Assembly (NCBI GenBank): GCA_964343305.1
Contig: CAYFJO010000029.1
Location: forward strand, 1-48,094
Length of the DNA stretch: 48,094 bases
Direction of reading: 5' to 3'
Source: CAYFJO01 sp964343305
GTDB lineage: Bacteria > Planctomycetota > Planctomycetia > Pirellulales > Pirellulaceae
Part shown: positions 32,791 to 41,491 of the stretch, in pieces
Position numbering within the stretch: the stretch's first letter is position 1
Layout: every line of letters begins with the position of its first letter
Translations under genes and position numbers: made by a program
The notes under the pieces: model-generated
What the model was told of the DNA's origin: nothing
Databases searched by the model: none
What the model saw: the letters and a program-made list of their open reading frames with translations, nothing else

Positions 32791-34158
32791 GTGATTCATT
32801 ACTCGCCTTCCGTTCGAATTTCCATTTCACTGCTTCTTGTTGCGACGGCATTCGCTCCCGCGTTGGCCGGTCGGCGCGTCGGTTGGCGGTACGACGGATC
32901 GGGCCATTTTCCGAATACCGATCCGCCGCGAAACTGGTCAAAAGAAGAAAACGTCGTTTGGAAGACAGAACTGCCCGGCCGTAGTCTGGCATCGCCAGTG
33001 GTCGTGGGAGAGCGCATTTTTGTGACGTCGGAACCGGCGGACATCGTTTGCTTGTCGACCGAAGACGGCCGTGTACTTTGGCAGCACACGAACCAATACG
33101 TCGATGTATTTGGTCCCGAAAAGGGCGGCCACATTGAACGGAATCTCGAACTGGCGCGAAACCTCCGAAAGGAAATTGACACGCTCAATCGAGAGCGCAA
33201 CGAACTACGTAAATCGAGTGAGGCCAGAGCGGGAGACGGCGAATCGACCGAATTTCAACAGCTCGAAGAGCAAATCGCAAAGCTTCGCAAGCAAGTCGAG
33301 CAACTGACCGTTTATCCACCGATGCCAGGTGGCGACACGGCAAATACCGGCAGCACACCAGTGACCGACGGCAAGAACGTTTTCGTCGTTTTCGGCACAG
33401 GGATCGTCGCGTCCTACACGATCAACGGCAAACGAAATTGGATTGAATTTGTCGAAGCGCCGCGCGACCACAGCGCATCGCCGGCGCTGATCGGCGGCAA
33501 ACTAATCGTGCACTATCAGAACCTCAACGCGTTGGACGTGACCACGGGCAAAACGGTTTGGCAAACACCGACTGGCGCACGGCACGGAAGTCCTGTCGTT
33601 GGTCGGGTCGGCGACACTTCGGTTGTGGTGACACCCGGCGGCGCGATTGTGCGCGTGGACGACGGTGAGATCTTGGCCAAGAATCAATTCCGCCTCGGAC
33701 ATTGTTCGCCCATCGTGCATGAGGGTGTCGTCTATGCAATGCAAGACGGCGCGATCAAAGCGGTGAAGCTGCCGCACATGAAAAGCGAAGAAGTGGAACT
33801 GGCCGCGTGGGAAGCGGACGGCTCGCGCACCAGCCGATTGGCGTCGCCAATTTATCACGACGGCTTGTTGTATGGAGTGACTGACAAAGGCGTGTTGGAA
33901 GTGACCGAAGCGAAATCGGGCGATCGCGTTTATCGCAAGCGACTTGGCTTCGATGGTGGCCGTGTTGATCCAAGCCTCTGTTTGGCCGGTGGGAAAATCT
34001 ATGTGAGTAACAACCGAGGTACGACGGTTGTTTTCCGGCCCGGGCGCCAATTTCAAGAGATCAGCCGCAACGATTTAGAAGAATTCAAAAGCAGCCTCGC
34101 GTTCAGCGGCCGGCGAATGTACGTCCGCACGCGCAAGCATCTTTATTGCATCGAGTAA
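32791..34158 (+). CDS. Exported PQQ-type beta-propeller protein
   Basis: A 455-residue exported protein. The GTG start has AAAGGA eight bases upstream and opens a signal peptide (SISLLLVATAFAPALAG). Blades of the PQQ/BamB type are seen in VVWKTELPGRSLASPVVVG, DIVCLSTEDGRVLWQHTNQY, LNALDVTTGKTVWQTPTG and later repeats. Between the first and second blades a charged coiled-coil segment of about 60 residues (from HIERNLELARNLRKEIDTLN on) is inserted. PQQ binding is not shown and many such planctomycete proteins have no known ligand. A 13-codon frame (ATG 32753) ends in TGA overlapping the GTG, which could couple translation. Confidence 0.85.
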   Translation: MIHYSPSVRISISLLLVATAFAPALAGRRVGWRYDGSGHFPNTDPPRNWSKEENVVWKTELPGRSLASPVVVGERIFVTSEPADIVCLSTEDGRVLWQHTNQYVDVFGPEKGGHIERNLELARNLRKEIDTLNRERNELRKSSEARAGDGESTEFQQLEEQIAKLRKQVEQLTVYPPMPGGDTANTGSTPVTDGKNVFVVFGTGIVASYTINGKRNWIEFVEAPRDHSASPALIGGKLIVHYQNLNALDVTTGKTVWQTPTGARHGSPVVGRVGDTSVVVTPGGAIVRVDDGEILAKNQFRLGHCSPIVHEGVVYAMQDGAIKAVKLPHMKSEEVELAAWEADGSRTSRLASPIYHDGLLYGVTDKGVLEVTEAKSGDRVYRKRLGFDGGRVDPSLCLAGGKIYVSNNRGTTVVFRPGRQFQEISRNDLEEFKSSLAFSGRRMYVRTRKHLYCIE

Positions 34159-34249
34159 TCGCCTGGAAATGGAACCAAATCCTGGTCTGTCGCGTAACGC
34201 TCAGTAGAATGGATGGTGAGCCAACTGCCATACAATCGCGAGTCAAGCG

Positions 34250-35302
34250 ATGGACAAAGTACGTTGTCCCAATTGTCGAAGGCGAAGGTCGGCGAGCGAC
34301 GATCCGTGTCCGTTTTGTAACTGGCTGCCGTTGCGTTCGACCGAAATGGCGTTCGTTGAGGATTGCGTCGTTTGTCCCAAATGTTCGGCCAAGCGATCCG
34401 CGACCGAGCCAAATTGTGCTCGATGTGGCGCGGCGCAGGTTTTGGAATCGCAATCGGAAAACACGCTGAACTTCAACTTGTCCAGCATGTTCCTTGTCAC
34501 CACCGTGGTGGCTGTCTGCGTCGCGATCACCCGCGTTGTCCCGTTTCTGGGAATCTCCGCGTTTATCGTGGTTGGGCTGTCCGGTTATCGAACCATGCTG
34601 TTGATTCGCGAGCGCAAACGCTTTCGATACCCCGTGGCCATGGGCGATGTGTGGCAACTGATGATGGCCAGCTTTGTGTGCATCCTGGCAAGCGTCGCTG
34701 TGTTCGTGGGGACGGGCTTTTTGGGGGGAATCTTTTTGATCGCAATGATCGAGCCGTTTGGACGGACCAGTTGGGGAGCACTTATCGTAGCCGCAGTCTA
34801 TCTAGGTGGCACACATGGAATTCTCGGAGTGCACACTTGTCGAAAATCGATCAATTGGCCAACGTTTGCCGGAGGTGCAATCACGGGATTGATTGTCGGA
34901 ATCTCGACGATCGTCATTGTGTTGAACTTTGAAATTGTCGAATCGTTGGTTCTCGCGTCCGTGGCGACCACCTTTGCTGGTGGGTTATGGCTCGCGAGCC
35001 GTCGAGGCGGAAATCGATCCGTGAGGCCGTATTTGATTGGCCATTCGTCGGCGATGGTTGGGATTGGATTCGTCGCGGTGTCGCAGACGTTTGGGCAGTA
35101 TTATGGCATTGTCGAGTTTTTTCTTCTTTGGAGTGCGATGTTGATTCCAACACTCTTGAGTGTGTTGGTGCTGGAAAAGCTTTGGAGTTGGGATGATGCG
35201 TTTCCTCGCACGTTGTCACATGAGCGGCCATTTCGACCAATGCCAAGATACGTGCCACCAACAATCTCGATTGAGGAGGAAGAAGGGATCAAATTTGAAT
35301 GA
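34250..35302 (+). CDS. Zinc-ribbon multi-pass membrane protein
   Basis: A 350-residue protein. Two zinc ribbons open it: Cys6/Cys9 with Cys20/Cys23, and Cys42/Cys45 with Cys56/Cys59. Eight or so hydrophobic helices follow from about residue 80 to 310. The tail is acidic. No family recognised; the layout (zinc ribbon plus membrane region) is common among planctomycete proteins of unknown function. Confidence 0.8.
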   Translation: MDKVRCPNCRRRRSASDDPCPFCNWLPLRSTEMAFVEDCVVCPKCSAKRSATEPNCARCGAAQVLESQSENTLNFNLSSMFLVTTVVAVCVAITRVVPFLGISAFIVVGLSGYRTMLLIRERKRFRYPVAMGDVWQLMMASFVCILASVAVFVGTGFLGGIFLIAMIEPFGRTSWGALIVAAVYLGGTHGILGVHTCRKSINWPTFAGGAITGLIVGISTIVIVLNFEIVESLVLASVATTFAGGLWLASRRGGNRSVRPYLIGHSSAMVGIGFVAVSQTFGQYYGIVEFFLLWSAMLIPTLLSVLVLEKLWSWDDAFPRTLSHERPFRPMPRYVPPTISIEEEEGIKFE

Positions 35303-35407
35303 TCCCGCGACTTGAGCGCAGTTAGTCATTCCGCTAGCAGCAATTCATCTTGGTGATGGCTCGATTGCACAGTATCATCCCGCGTCCCTCAAAGCTGGAG
35401 AATCACT

Positions 35408-36103
35408 GTGATCCTGTTCAAGCCATTCGTAAGACTTGCCAAACGTCTGCATCGCAACCGGCAGCACTTCGCGCATTTTTCCGCAAAGCACAAAGGGCGG
35501 AAGTTCACGTTCAACGGCAGCGAGCTTGAGTATTTGTGGGACCTGACCCACTGGACGTGGCTGAACGAACGGTGTGTTGAGATACCCATCGCTCGGAGCT
35601 TCGTCGAGCAGCACGCGGGACAACGAATTCTCGAAGTGGGCAATGTGTTGTGGAAGTATTTCCCCACCTCGCATGATGTCGTCGACAAGTATGAAACCGG
35701 CCAAGGCGACCACGTCATCAGCAAGGACATCATCGATTACCAGCCCGAGGAAAAGTACGACTTCATCATCAGCATTTCGACGGTCGAACACATCGGCTGG
35801 GACGAGAAGCCCCGTGATCGGGACAAGATTCCGCAGACGATCGACCATCTCAAGTCGATGCTCAATCCCGGCGGCCAGATCGTGCTGACATTTCCCATGG
35901 GCTACAACCAATTCCTGGACTCGATGATGCGCGACGGATCGTTGTCGTTCAACGAACGGTACTTCATGAAGCGCACGTCGTGGGCCAACGAATGGCAGCA
36001 AGTCGATTTCGCGGATGTCCGCCGGGCGCAATACGGTTATCCGTACTACTATGCAAACGCGATTGTCATCGGAGCGATCAATCGCCAATCGATTGACTTT
36101 TGA
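35408..36103 (+). CDS. SAM-dependent methyltransferase
   Basis: A 231-residue class I methyltransferase. Motif I is degenerate but recognisable (QRILEVGNVLWKYFP), the motif II-like acid is in DVVDKYE, and YDFIISISTVEHIGWDE followed by LNPGGQIVLTFPMG gives the usual motifs IV to VI. GTG 35408 has GGAG nearby. The substrate is unknown; the small size and VEHIG motif are seen in methyltransferases acting on sugars or lipids. It converges on the ExbD genes downstream. Confidence 0.82.
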   Translation: MILFKPFVRLAKRLHRNRQHFAHFSAKHKGRKFTFNGSELEYLWDLTHWTWLNERCVEIPIARSFVEQHAGQRILEVGNVLWKYFPTSHDVVDKYETGQGDHVISKDIIDYQPEEKYDFIISISTVEHIGWDEKPRDRDKIPQTIDHLKSMLNPGGQIVLTFPMGYNQFLDSMMRDGSLSFNERYFMKRTSWANEWQQVDFADVRRAQYGYPYYYANAIVIGAINRQSIDF

Positions 36104-36183
36104 AGGCTTTTATGCACCTCGTGAGTCTCGACGCCAAAAAAACGTCCGATGTCGCTGAAGTCTTCGGAAACTGGGCGTAAACG

Positions 36184-36642
36184 TCAAATCTCTTCCGACG
36201 CAGCAAACTGCACCTTTTCGAATCCAACGAGCCGCGACAGATCATAAACATCGATGACGTTGCCCAGCGGCACATCTTTTTCCGGATGAATAATCACCGG
36301 GGCGTCGGATTTGATGCCCGCGATCTGCTCCAGATGCGTCTTGATTTGCGCCAGGCTCGACATCGCGACGTCGTTCACTTCCCAACTTGGTGCCGTGCCC
36401 GTCCACTGGATGTGAATCACGATGTCAGGAAAATCTTCTTCCGGAGGCGGCGGGTCGTTGGGATCTTGCGGCGTCTCGCTTCCCGTGACGGCCGACAAAT
36501 TGCTGGGGAGCACTTCCTCGACGATTTGAAAACTGGCGGTCCAAACAAAAAACACCAACAACAGAAACACGACGTCGATCATCGGCGTCATCTTGATTTC
36601 GTTGCCGCTCGGACGGCGGGCATACGTCGAAGTGCGTCGCAT
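36184..36642 (-). CDS. ExbD/TolR-type protein, last gene of second operon
   Basis: A 152-residue ExbD protein with canonical MTPMIDVVFLLLVFFVW helix; Asp23 is the expected proton carrier. The periplasmic half (DAPVIIHPEKDVPLGNVIDV) is typical. ATG 36642 shares one base with the TAA of the previous gene (TAATG), indicating coupled translation; the frame extends upstream to 36705, but that part overlaps the neighbour. It differs from the MGDIAFN-type ExbDs of the first operon. Confidence 0.9.
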   Translation of the reverse strand: MRRTSTYARRPSGNEIKMTPMIDVVFLLLVFFVWTASFQIVEEVLPSNLSAVTGSETPQDPNDPPPPEEDFPDIVIHIQWTGTAPSWEVNDVAMSSLAQIKTHLEQIAGIKSDAPVIIHPEKDVPLGNVIDVYDLSRLVGFEKVQFAASEEI

Positions 36643-37070
36643 TATCGCACCACCTCTCTGCGATAGACCGCGTAGGTCACATTCCAAATGCCGACTCTTG
36701 CGCAAGCCAGCATGATTGGCTCCACATTGCCATAAGGCACATCGCGGTCGCCACGAATGCGGACTTCGAGGTCCCCGCCGCTGCGTTCCATCCGCTCTAG
36801 CAACCGCAGTTGCAACTTCACCGGCTCAACCCGACTGCCCGCCAACATCAGCGAGCCGTCTCCCAACACATTGATCGTCACTCGCGGCCGATCTTGTTCC
36901 AGTGCCGTCTCGCCCGAATCGGCCGTGGGCAACGGCAATTGCAATTGGGTCTCCTGTCTTGCGAGATGGCTGGAGACAAGAAAGAAGATGATTAACAAAA
37001 ACACAACGTCAATCATGGGCGTCATGTTGACGCCGAGTTCGCCACTGCGGAGGTTGGATGGGAGTTTCAT
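36642..37070 (-). CDS. ExbD/TolR-type protein
   Basis: A 142-residue ExbD protein: MTPMIDVVFLLIIFFLVSSH helix with Asp21, then the periplasmic domain (DLEVRIRGDRDVPYGNVEPI). It is coupled to the following ExbD by a one-base overlap. It is separated from the matching ExbB (37619) by 548 bases holding a nucleotidyltransferase pair. Confidence 0.9.
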   Translation of the reverse strand: MKLPSNLRSGELGVNMTPMIDVVFLLIIFFLVSSHLARQETQLQLPLPTADSGETALEQDRPRVTINVLGDGSLMLAGSRVEPVKLQLRLLERMERSGGDLEVRIRGDRDVPYGNVEPIMLACARVGIWNVTYAVYRREVVR

Positions 37071-37136
37071 CGAATGAAAGCTAATAAGGTGCGGCGATTC
37101 TCGGCAAGCGTATCCACAGTGATTTATTCTAACCGA

Positions 37137-37358
37137 TCACGGAATGACTGAGACCTGCATGGCAACTAAGCCGCAGGGCATCTTTTGTAAACTCTGTGCC
37201 AATGCTCGAATGTTCTTGTCGTCGCGTGAATAGACAACATCAACATCTTGCGTTGTTCGGCTGGAGCCGTGAACAATGGCGGCACCACCTCCGATGAGAA
37301 TAAAACGAACGTGATGTGTGCAGAGCAAAGGCAATAGTTGGTCGAAGTTTGCCGTCAC
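37137..37358 (-). pseudogene. Truncated minimal nucleotidyltransferase
   Basis: A 73-residue frame carrying the N-terminal half of a nucleotidyltransferase-fold protein: LIGGGAAIVHGSSRTTQDVD has the GG, the HGS and the DxD that bind metal in this fold. Complete members are usually more than twice as long, so this one has lost its C-terminal half, ending in LQKMPCGLVAMQVSVIP. It overlaps the upstream small gene by four bases (ATGA). It could still be expressed, but a full activity is unlikely. Confidence 0.6.
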
Positions 37359-37582
37359 GATTGCTTGTTCCTGGCTGCGACACCCGCACGGCGAAGTTCG
37401 TCAAACAACTCCATCGTTCTCTTGAATTTGGCGAACCGCTCGGCAACGGTTAACTTCAAGTTCTCCCGCAGGAGAGTCCGATCGATATCCTTCTTATAGG
37501 CGTCGACCACCGCCTGGAAACCACCGCCATTCGGTGTTTTGCGTTCGGAGGATTGTTGTTTTGCATCTCTTTTCATGGCCAT
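37355..37582 (-). CDS. Small partner of nucleotidyltransferase
   Basis: A 75-residue basic protein. The C-terminal part (DRTLLRENLKLTVAERFAKF and FDELRRAGVAARNK) is a pattern I associate with small genes placed just before minimal nucleotidyltransferase genes, an arrangement like toxin-antitoxin pairs. It overlaps the next gene through ATGA. No enzymatic motif. Together they interrupt the ExbB-ExbD gene series. Confidence 0.6.
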   Translation of the reverse strand: MAMKRDAKQQSSERKTPNGGGFQAVVDAYKKDIDRTLLRENLKLTVAERFAKFKRTMELFDELRRAGVAARNKQS

Positions 37583-37618
37583 ACTATTCTACGCGGTTTG
37601 AGGAATGACACCAAACAG

Positions 37619-38428
37619 CTATTGGGGCGGAGCGGGTGGCGGCGCTGGAGCGGATGATTGCGTTGGCTTGGCTTTGTTGCGTCGTCGTTTCAACGGTGTG
37701 AAGACATGTTGCGCCATGTAGGCCGCTTCGGCGACGAGTTCGTCCACTCGGTTGCGGAAGACGGCGAACGCTCCGACCGATGGTATCGCAACAATCAGTC
37801 CGCCGACCGTTGTCACGAGCGCTTGGTAGATTCCCTCGGCAAGCTGTGCCGCTCCGGCACTGGCCTGGCTGACCGCGACTTGTTGAAAGGCGATGATCAT
37901 GCCGATCACCGTTCCCAGCAGGCCGACCATCGGGGCGATGTTGCCGATCACCGACAAGTACTCGATCTTGCGAAACAAGCGGGCGGATTGTTCCGCGACG
38001 GCGTCTTCCAAGGCTTTTTCCACAGCCGCCCAGCCGCCGTCGATCTCCGCGATGCCGTGCAGCAAGATGAAGGACAGCATGCTGGGCCGTTCGCGGCAGG
38101 CGCGTTCGGCGTCTTCGATTCGTCCACCGAGCAATGCGTCGCGAACTTGGTCGTTCAATCCTGGCGGCATCAATTCGGCACGCCGCAAGGTCATGATGTG
38201 TTCGAAAACGAGATACGCGGCCGTGACCGATAGAGCAAACAACAGCATCACCATCATGATGCCAATGATGCCGCCAGAAAAGATGATGCTGATGAAACTT
38301 TGAGGTGCCGGCGGTGGCTTCGCGCCTTCTTCGCCGGCCGCTTGCCCCAGCGCAACGACCGGGAAAATCAACAAGACGAGAACGAGAAGAACGGATGTCA
38401 GGCCAAAGAATTGTGAACGCGTGAGCAA
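37619..38428 (-). CDS. MotA/TolQ/ExbB proton channel protein
   Basis: A 269-residue ExbB-type protein with a signal-like N-terminus (SVLLVLVLLIFPVVALGQA). The three family helices are FSGGIIGIMMVMLLFALSV, IGNIAPMVGLLGTVIGMIIA and EGIYQALVTTVGGLIVAIPS. The C-terminus is basic and ends in a Pro-rich tail. It belongs with the TPR gene upstream and the two ExbD genes downstream. Confidence 0.93.
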   Translation of the reverse strand: MLTRSQFFGLTSVLLVLVLLIFPVVALGQAAGEEGAKPPPAPQSFISIIFSGGIIGIMMVMLLFALSVTAAYLVFEHIMTLRRAELMPPGLNDQVRDALLGGRIEDAERACRERPSMLSFILLHGIAEIDGGWAAVEKALEDAVAEQSARLFRKIEYLSVIGNIAPMVGLLGTVIGMIIAFQQVAVSQASAGAAQLAEGIYQALVTTVGGLIVAIPSVGAFAVFRNRVDELVAEAAYMAQHVFTPLKRRRNKAKPTQSSAPAPPPAPPQ

Positions 38429-38527
38429 ATCGAACTCCGTTGGTTTAGCGTTTAGACATCCGAAATTGACAAGAAAACATCGGGAGTCTTATCGTGCTTC
38501 GTCATTCTTTCGACATTGGGTATTTCG

Positions 38528-39613
38528 TCATTCGTCATTCGCTTTGGTGAGCGATTCCAATCGTCCGGTTGCCTCGGCCGCAACCGCCACATCAGCATAA
38601 ACATTGGCCACCTCTCGATACAATCCGACCGCTTCGCTCGTGCGTCCAAGCTGCTCCAACTCTGTCGCCGCCAAGTGCAATGAGCCCGCGACAAGCTGCC
38701 GATCGTTGGGAAAGAAAATCGCCGTCCGCATGAACGTCATCGCCGAAAGCTCATGCTGACCCTGCCGAGCCAAAGCTTGTGCCACGATGAAATGTGGTCC
38801 CGCGCGAAGCGACTTTGGCATTCGATCGATCTGCTTCTGCCAACGGCCGACTTCGTCAGGTTTCGCCGTGACAATCTCGGTTCGCCAGCGCTGAGCATCC
38901 GCCAAGTGGGCAATACGCGGATCAGGATCGTTGCCCAGTTGCGCGAGCGCGTCCAGTGCCGCGGGACGATGCGTTGTCGACAGCAACCAACTGGCTCCCA
39001 TCAACGTGGTGACCGCATCATCCTGGGCGTCCAGCCACTTGATCGCCTGTCTCTGGAAACCGGCATCGGGTTGTTGCGTCTTCCAAGCGAGCGGAATGCA
39101 ATCGAAATATTGCGTCGTGGAATCGTTGCCCACGATGAGCAGAAACTTTTCGGCGGCGAGTTCGTACTTCTTTGTTGCTCGCAAGCACCAAACATGTTTG
39201 GACAAGATCAGGCGTTTTGCCCACACACGGTGTTCGATTCGAACGGAGTCTTCGTACTGTTGCAATGCCTCGTCGAATTTCCCCTCGGCGTATTTCTTGT
39301 CGCCTTCGGTCTGTTGAGGTGTCCAAGCAGATTTGATTTCGACCACGCGTTCGGTTGGAATCAATTGTTCGCGGTCGCCGGCCAGGACGATCGTTAATGA
39401 CTTGCCGGTGTAATCGATGATCTCGCCATGGGCCTTGGATTGCTTTTTGCCGTCTTGGCCGGAAGTGTACGTGACGATGTCCACCGCCGAGCTGGGTTGA
39501 ATCAGAATCATGGCTGTGAGAACTGTTGTAGCCGAACTCGCAAGAGTTCGGTGCCCCGAAGTCTTACGACTTCGGCTACAAAGCGCATTGTTTGGCGCGA
39601 CAGATTGACTCAT
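38528..39613 (-). CDS. Exported TPR-like protein with embedded palindromic element
   Basis: A 361-residue protein. After the N-terminus there is a small beta segment (KAHGEIIDYTGKSLTIVLAG and PTERVVEIKS), then TPR-like helices (EGDKKYAEGKFDEALQQYED, TELEQLGRTSEAVGLYREVA). The ATG overlaps the TGA of the VWA gene (ATGA), which fixes the start. Residues 12-29 are encoded by a 54-base palindromic element. They supply the positive charges and part of the hydrophobic stretch before MILIQPSSA, so the signal peptide is partly made of the element. Inference: periplasmic scaffold of the second ExbB/ExbD complex. Confidence 0.82.
   Translation of the reverse strand: MSQSVAPNNALCSRSRKTSGHRTLASSATTVLTAMILIQPSSAVDIVTYTSGQDGKKQSKAHGEIIDYTGKSLTIVLAGDREQLIPTERVVEIKSAWTPQQTEGDKKYAEGKFDEALQQYEDSVRIEHRVWAKRLILSKHVWCLRATKKYELAAEKFLLIVGNDSTTQYFDCIPLAWKTQQPDAGFQRQAIKWLDAQDDAVTTLMGASWLLSTTHRPAALDALAQLGNDPDPRIAHLADAQRWRTEIVTAKPDEVGRWQKQIDRMPKSLRAGPHFIVAQALARQGQHELSAMTFMRTAIFFPNDRQLVAGSLHLAATELEQLGRTSEAVGLYREVANVYADVAVAAEATGRLESLTKANDE
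39527..39580. repeat. 54-bp palindromic element in frame inside a gene
   Basis: The outer arms TGTAGCCGAA/TTCGGCTACA enclose two inner hairpins, CGAACTC-GCAA-GAGTTCG and CGAAGTC-TTAC-GACTTCG, a three-way junction. It is exactly 18 codons long and begins on a codon boundary of the TPR gene, leaving the frame intact. Confidence 0.85.
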
Positions 39614-40617
39614 CTCTCGTCCCTTCGTCCCGCGGACGGCAATTTGGTCACATCCACATAAATGTGACGCCCGTCGTTCTCATTAGCCAGTTTGACCAGG
39701 AAATTGATGTCGCCACGATATCCGCCCGCGCCGAATTCGACGGTGTTGATGCTGGCCCCCGCGCGGTTCCAGCGCCGAATCAATCGAAGGTCTTCGCCGG
39801 ACAACCGCGGCTCCTCGGCATCGGTCAGGAAGAAGATGACGTCCGGCCCCATGTTGACGGCCAATTTCAACGCGCCCATGTGTCGCGTTGATCCGTCGGC
39901 GACGACTTTCTCGACAAAATCAACGGCCGCCGCAACATTGCTTTCCGAGCCAAACACCATTTCGGCCGCACGACCGGGGAACGGATTAAACACGTGCGGC
40001 TCGGCGTTGTAAAACACGATTTGAAACTGGTGTGTCGACTCCAACGCCTGCAGGCTCTCGATCAATTCGGCCTTGGCCGCGGCCAACGGACGGCCCTCGA
40101 ACCCAGACATACTTTGCGAGCGATCGAACACATAGACAAACTTCGAACCCACGCCCTGAAGTCCAAAGATTCCGGTTTGCGTTTGGTTGCCGGTGAACTT
40201 GCCTTGTTTGGGACCGTCGAGCAAACCATCCGCACCCGGCAATGCTCCGGCCAAGTCGCCGCCGATGCCGACGAAATCTTGACCCGACGGCAACACGCCG
40301 GCCAAATCAACGGGCACATCATTCGGCGTGGGCAACGGGTTCGACGTTTCGACTCCCGAACTGCTAGACGGCGAACCACCCGCGCTGGCTGAATCTTCTT
40401 GCGTAAGATACTCGCGACGATTGTTCGTTTCGGTGACCAGAGCAATTCCGGTGTGCCGATCGGGTTCGTCGACCGCGCCGCGAGGTGTCGTCTGAACGAA
40501 AAAACACAACACCAGAAAAATCGTGAAATGTAATCCGCCGGACATCAGCCACGCGGGAATGCCGCGTTCCGGTGGAACCAGATCGTGCGAGTGCAAGCTA
40601 GGCGGTTGAGATGCCAT
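39610..40617 (-). CDS. VWA protein with TonB-like SxxxH membrane helix
   Basis: A 335-residue inner membrane protein. One N-terminal helix reads WLMSGGLHFTIFLVLCFFV, with Ser26-x3-His30 as in the TonB membrane helix that couples to ExbB/ExbD. A Ser/Pro/Gly-rich linker follows to about residue 150. A von Willebrand factor A domain begins at KFVYVFDRSQSMSG; Asp165, Ser167 and Ser169 give the DxSxS metal site, and the later DVIFFLTDAEEP supplies the distal Asp. It is first in a minus-strand operon with TPR, ExbB and ExbD genes. Inference: the force-transmitting partner of that motor. Confidence 0.88.
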   Translation of the reverse strand: MASQPPSLHSHDLVPPERGIPAWLMSGGLHFTIFLVLCFFVQTTPRGAVDEPDRHTGIALVTETNNRREYLTQEDSASAGGSPSSSSGVETSNPLPTPNDVPVDLAGVLPSGQDFVGIGGDLAGALPGADGLLDGPKQGKFTGNQTQTGIFGLQGVGSKFVYVFDRSQSMSGFEGRPLAAAKAELIESLQALESTHQFQIVFYNAEPHVFNPFPGRAAEMVFGSESNVAAAVDFVEKVVADGSTRHMGALKLAVNMGPDVIFFLTDAEEPRLSGEDLRLIRRWNRAGASINTVEFGAGGYRGDINFLVKLANENDGRHIYVDVTKLPSAGRRDER

Positions 40618-40763
40618 GAAGAACTGTTCCGAAGACCCTTACGCAATTCTAAGTCGTCGTTTTTTGTGAGTCAACGCAACTCGACGCCCGCCCGGCCTGA
40701 CACCCTTTCAGGTGTTGCTGATTAGCGAGTATAATTCCGTGTCATCGCCTCGGAGATCTCGAA

Positions 40764-41342
40764 TTGCACATCGTTCATTATCCACACCCCACGCTGAGAC
40801 ATAAATCGAAACCGATCAAGCGGGTCGACGCGGAGTTGAAGAAGACCGTGCGTCAGATGTTCACACTGATGTACGAGGCCAAAGGCGTTGGATTAGCGGC
40901 AAACCAAGTCGATTTGCCGTTGCGGATGTTCGTCGTGAACGTGGAAGCCGACCCGGAAAAAGGCGATGAACTGGTCTTTCTCAATCCCGTGCTGAGCAAG
41001 CCCAAGGGACTGGACGAGGCCGAGGAAGGATGCCTCAGCTTGCCCGAGTTGTATGGCGACGTAAAACGACCAGAGAAGATCAAGGTGAACGCCTTTACCT
41101 TGAAAGGAGAGGAAATCGAGGCGGAGTTGGACGGGATTTTCGCCCGCGTCGTGCAACACGAAAACGATCACTTGGACGGAGTCATGTTCATTGATCGCAT
41201 GTCGGAGACCGGTCGTTCGCAGATTCTGCCGGAGATTGATGTCTTTGAACGTGATTTCGAATTCCGGCGAGAGAAAGGCGAAATCCCGGACGATGAAGCG
41301 ATCGCCAAGCGGCTGGCGGGATTGGAAAAACAGTATTGTTAG
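40764..41342 (+). CDS. def: Peptide deformylase
   Basis: A 192-residue enzyme that removes the formyl group from new proteins. All three motifs are present: GVGLAANQ, EGCLSLPE (metal-binding Cys) and QHENDHLDG (HExxH-type metal site with Glu). The TTG start with GGAG eight bases upstream fits the family N-terminus (HIVHYPHPTLRHKSKPI). It is followed by the formyltransferase gene, the usual def-fmt pair, but a 26-bp perfect inverted repeat separates them. Confidence 0.97.
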   Translation: MHIVHYPHPTLRHKSKPIKRVDAELKKTVRQMFTLMYEAKGVGLAANQVDLPLRMFVVNVEADPEKGDELVFLNPVLSKPKGLDEAEEGCLSLPELYGDVKRPEKIKVNAFTLKGEEIEAELDGIFARVVQHENDHLDGVMFIDRMSETGRSQILPEIDVFERDFEFRREKGEIPDDEAIAKRLAGLEKQYC

Positions 41343-41344
41343 CC

Positions 41345-41411
41345 GTAGCTGCGTTCGCCAGAACGCGGATGTTTTGATACAGTCGATCCGCGTTCTGGCG
41401 AACGCAGCTAC
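41345..41411. repeat. Perfect 26-bp inverted repeat between def and fmt
   Basis: Arms 41345-41370 and 41386-41411 are perfectly complementary with a 15-base loop; the core is GCGTTCGCCAGAACGCGG. It starts three bases after the def stop. No T-run follows, so it is not a typical terminator. Confidence 0.9.
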
Positions 41412-41491
41412 AAAAAAGCCTTAACGGCGTTGTGCGGCATCCTGCCGCCATGATCGGAGAGCCGGAACAAAGGAGCTGGACCTTCAAACCA

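Noticed and set aside
32753..32794. 13-codon frame ahead of the PQQ-type propeller gene
   Set aside because: Its TGA overlaps the GTG start, but it has no good ribosome binding site and no notable sequence. Kept only as a remark.
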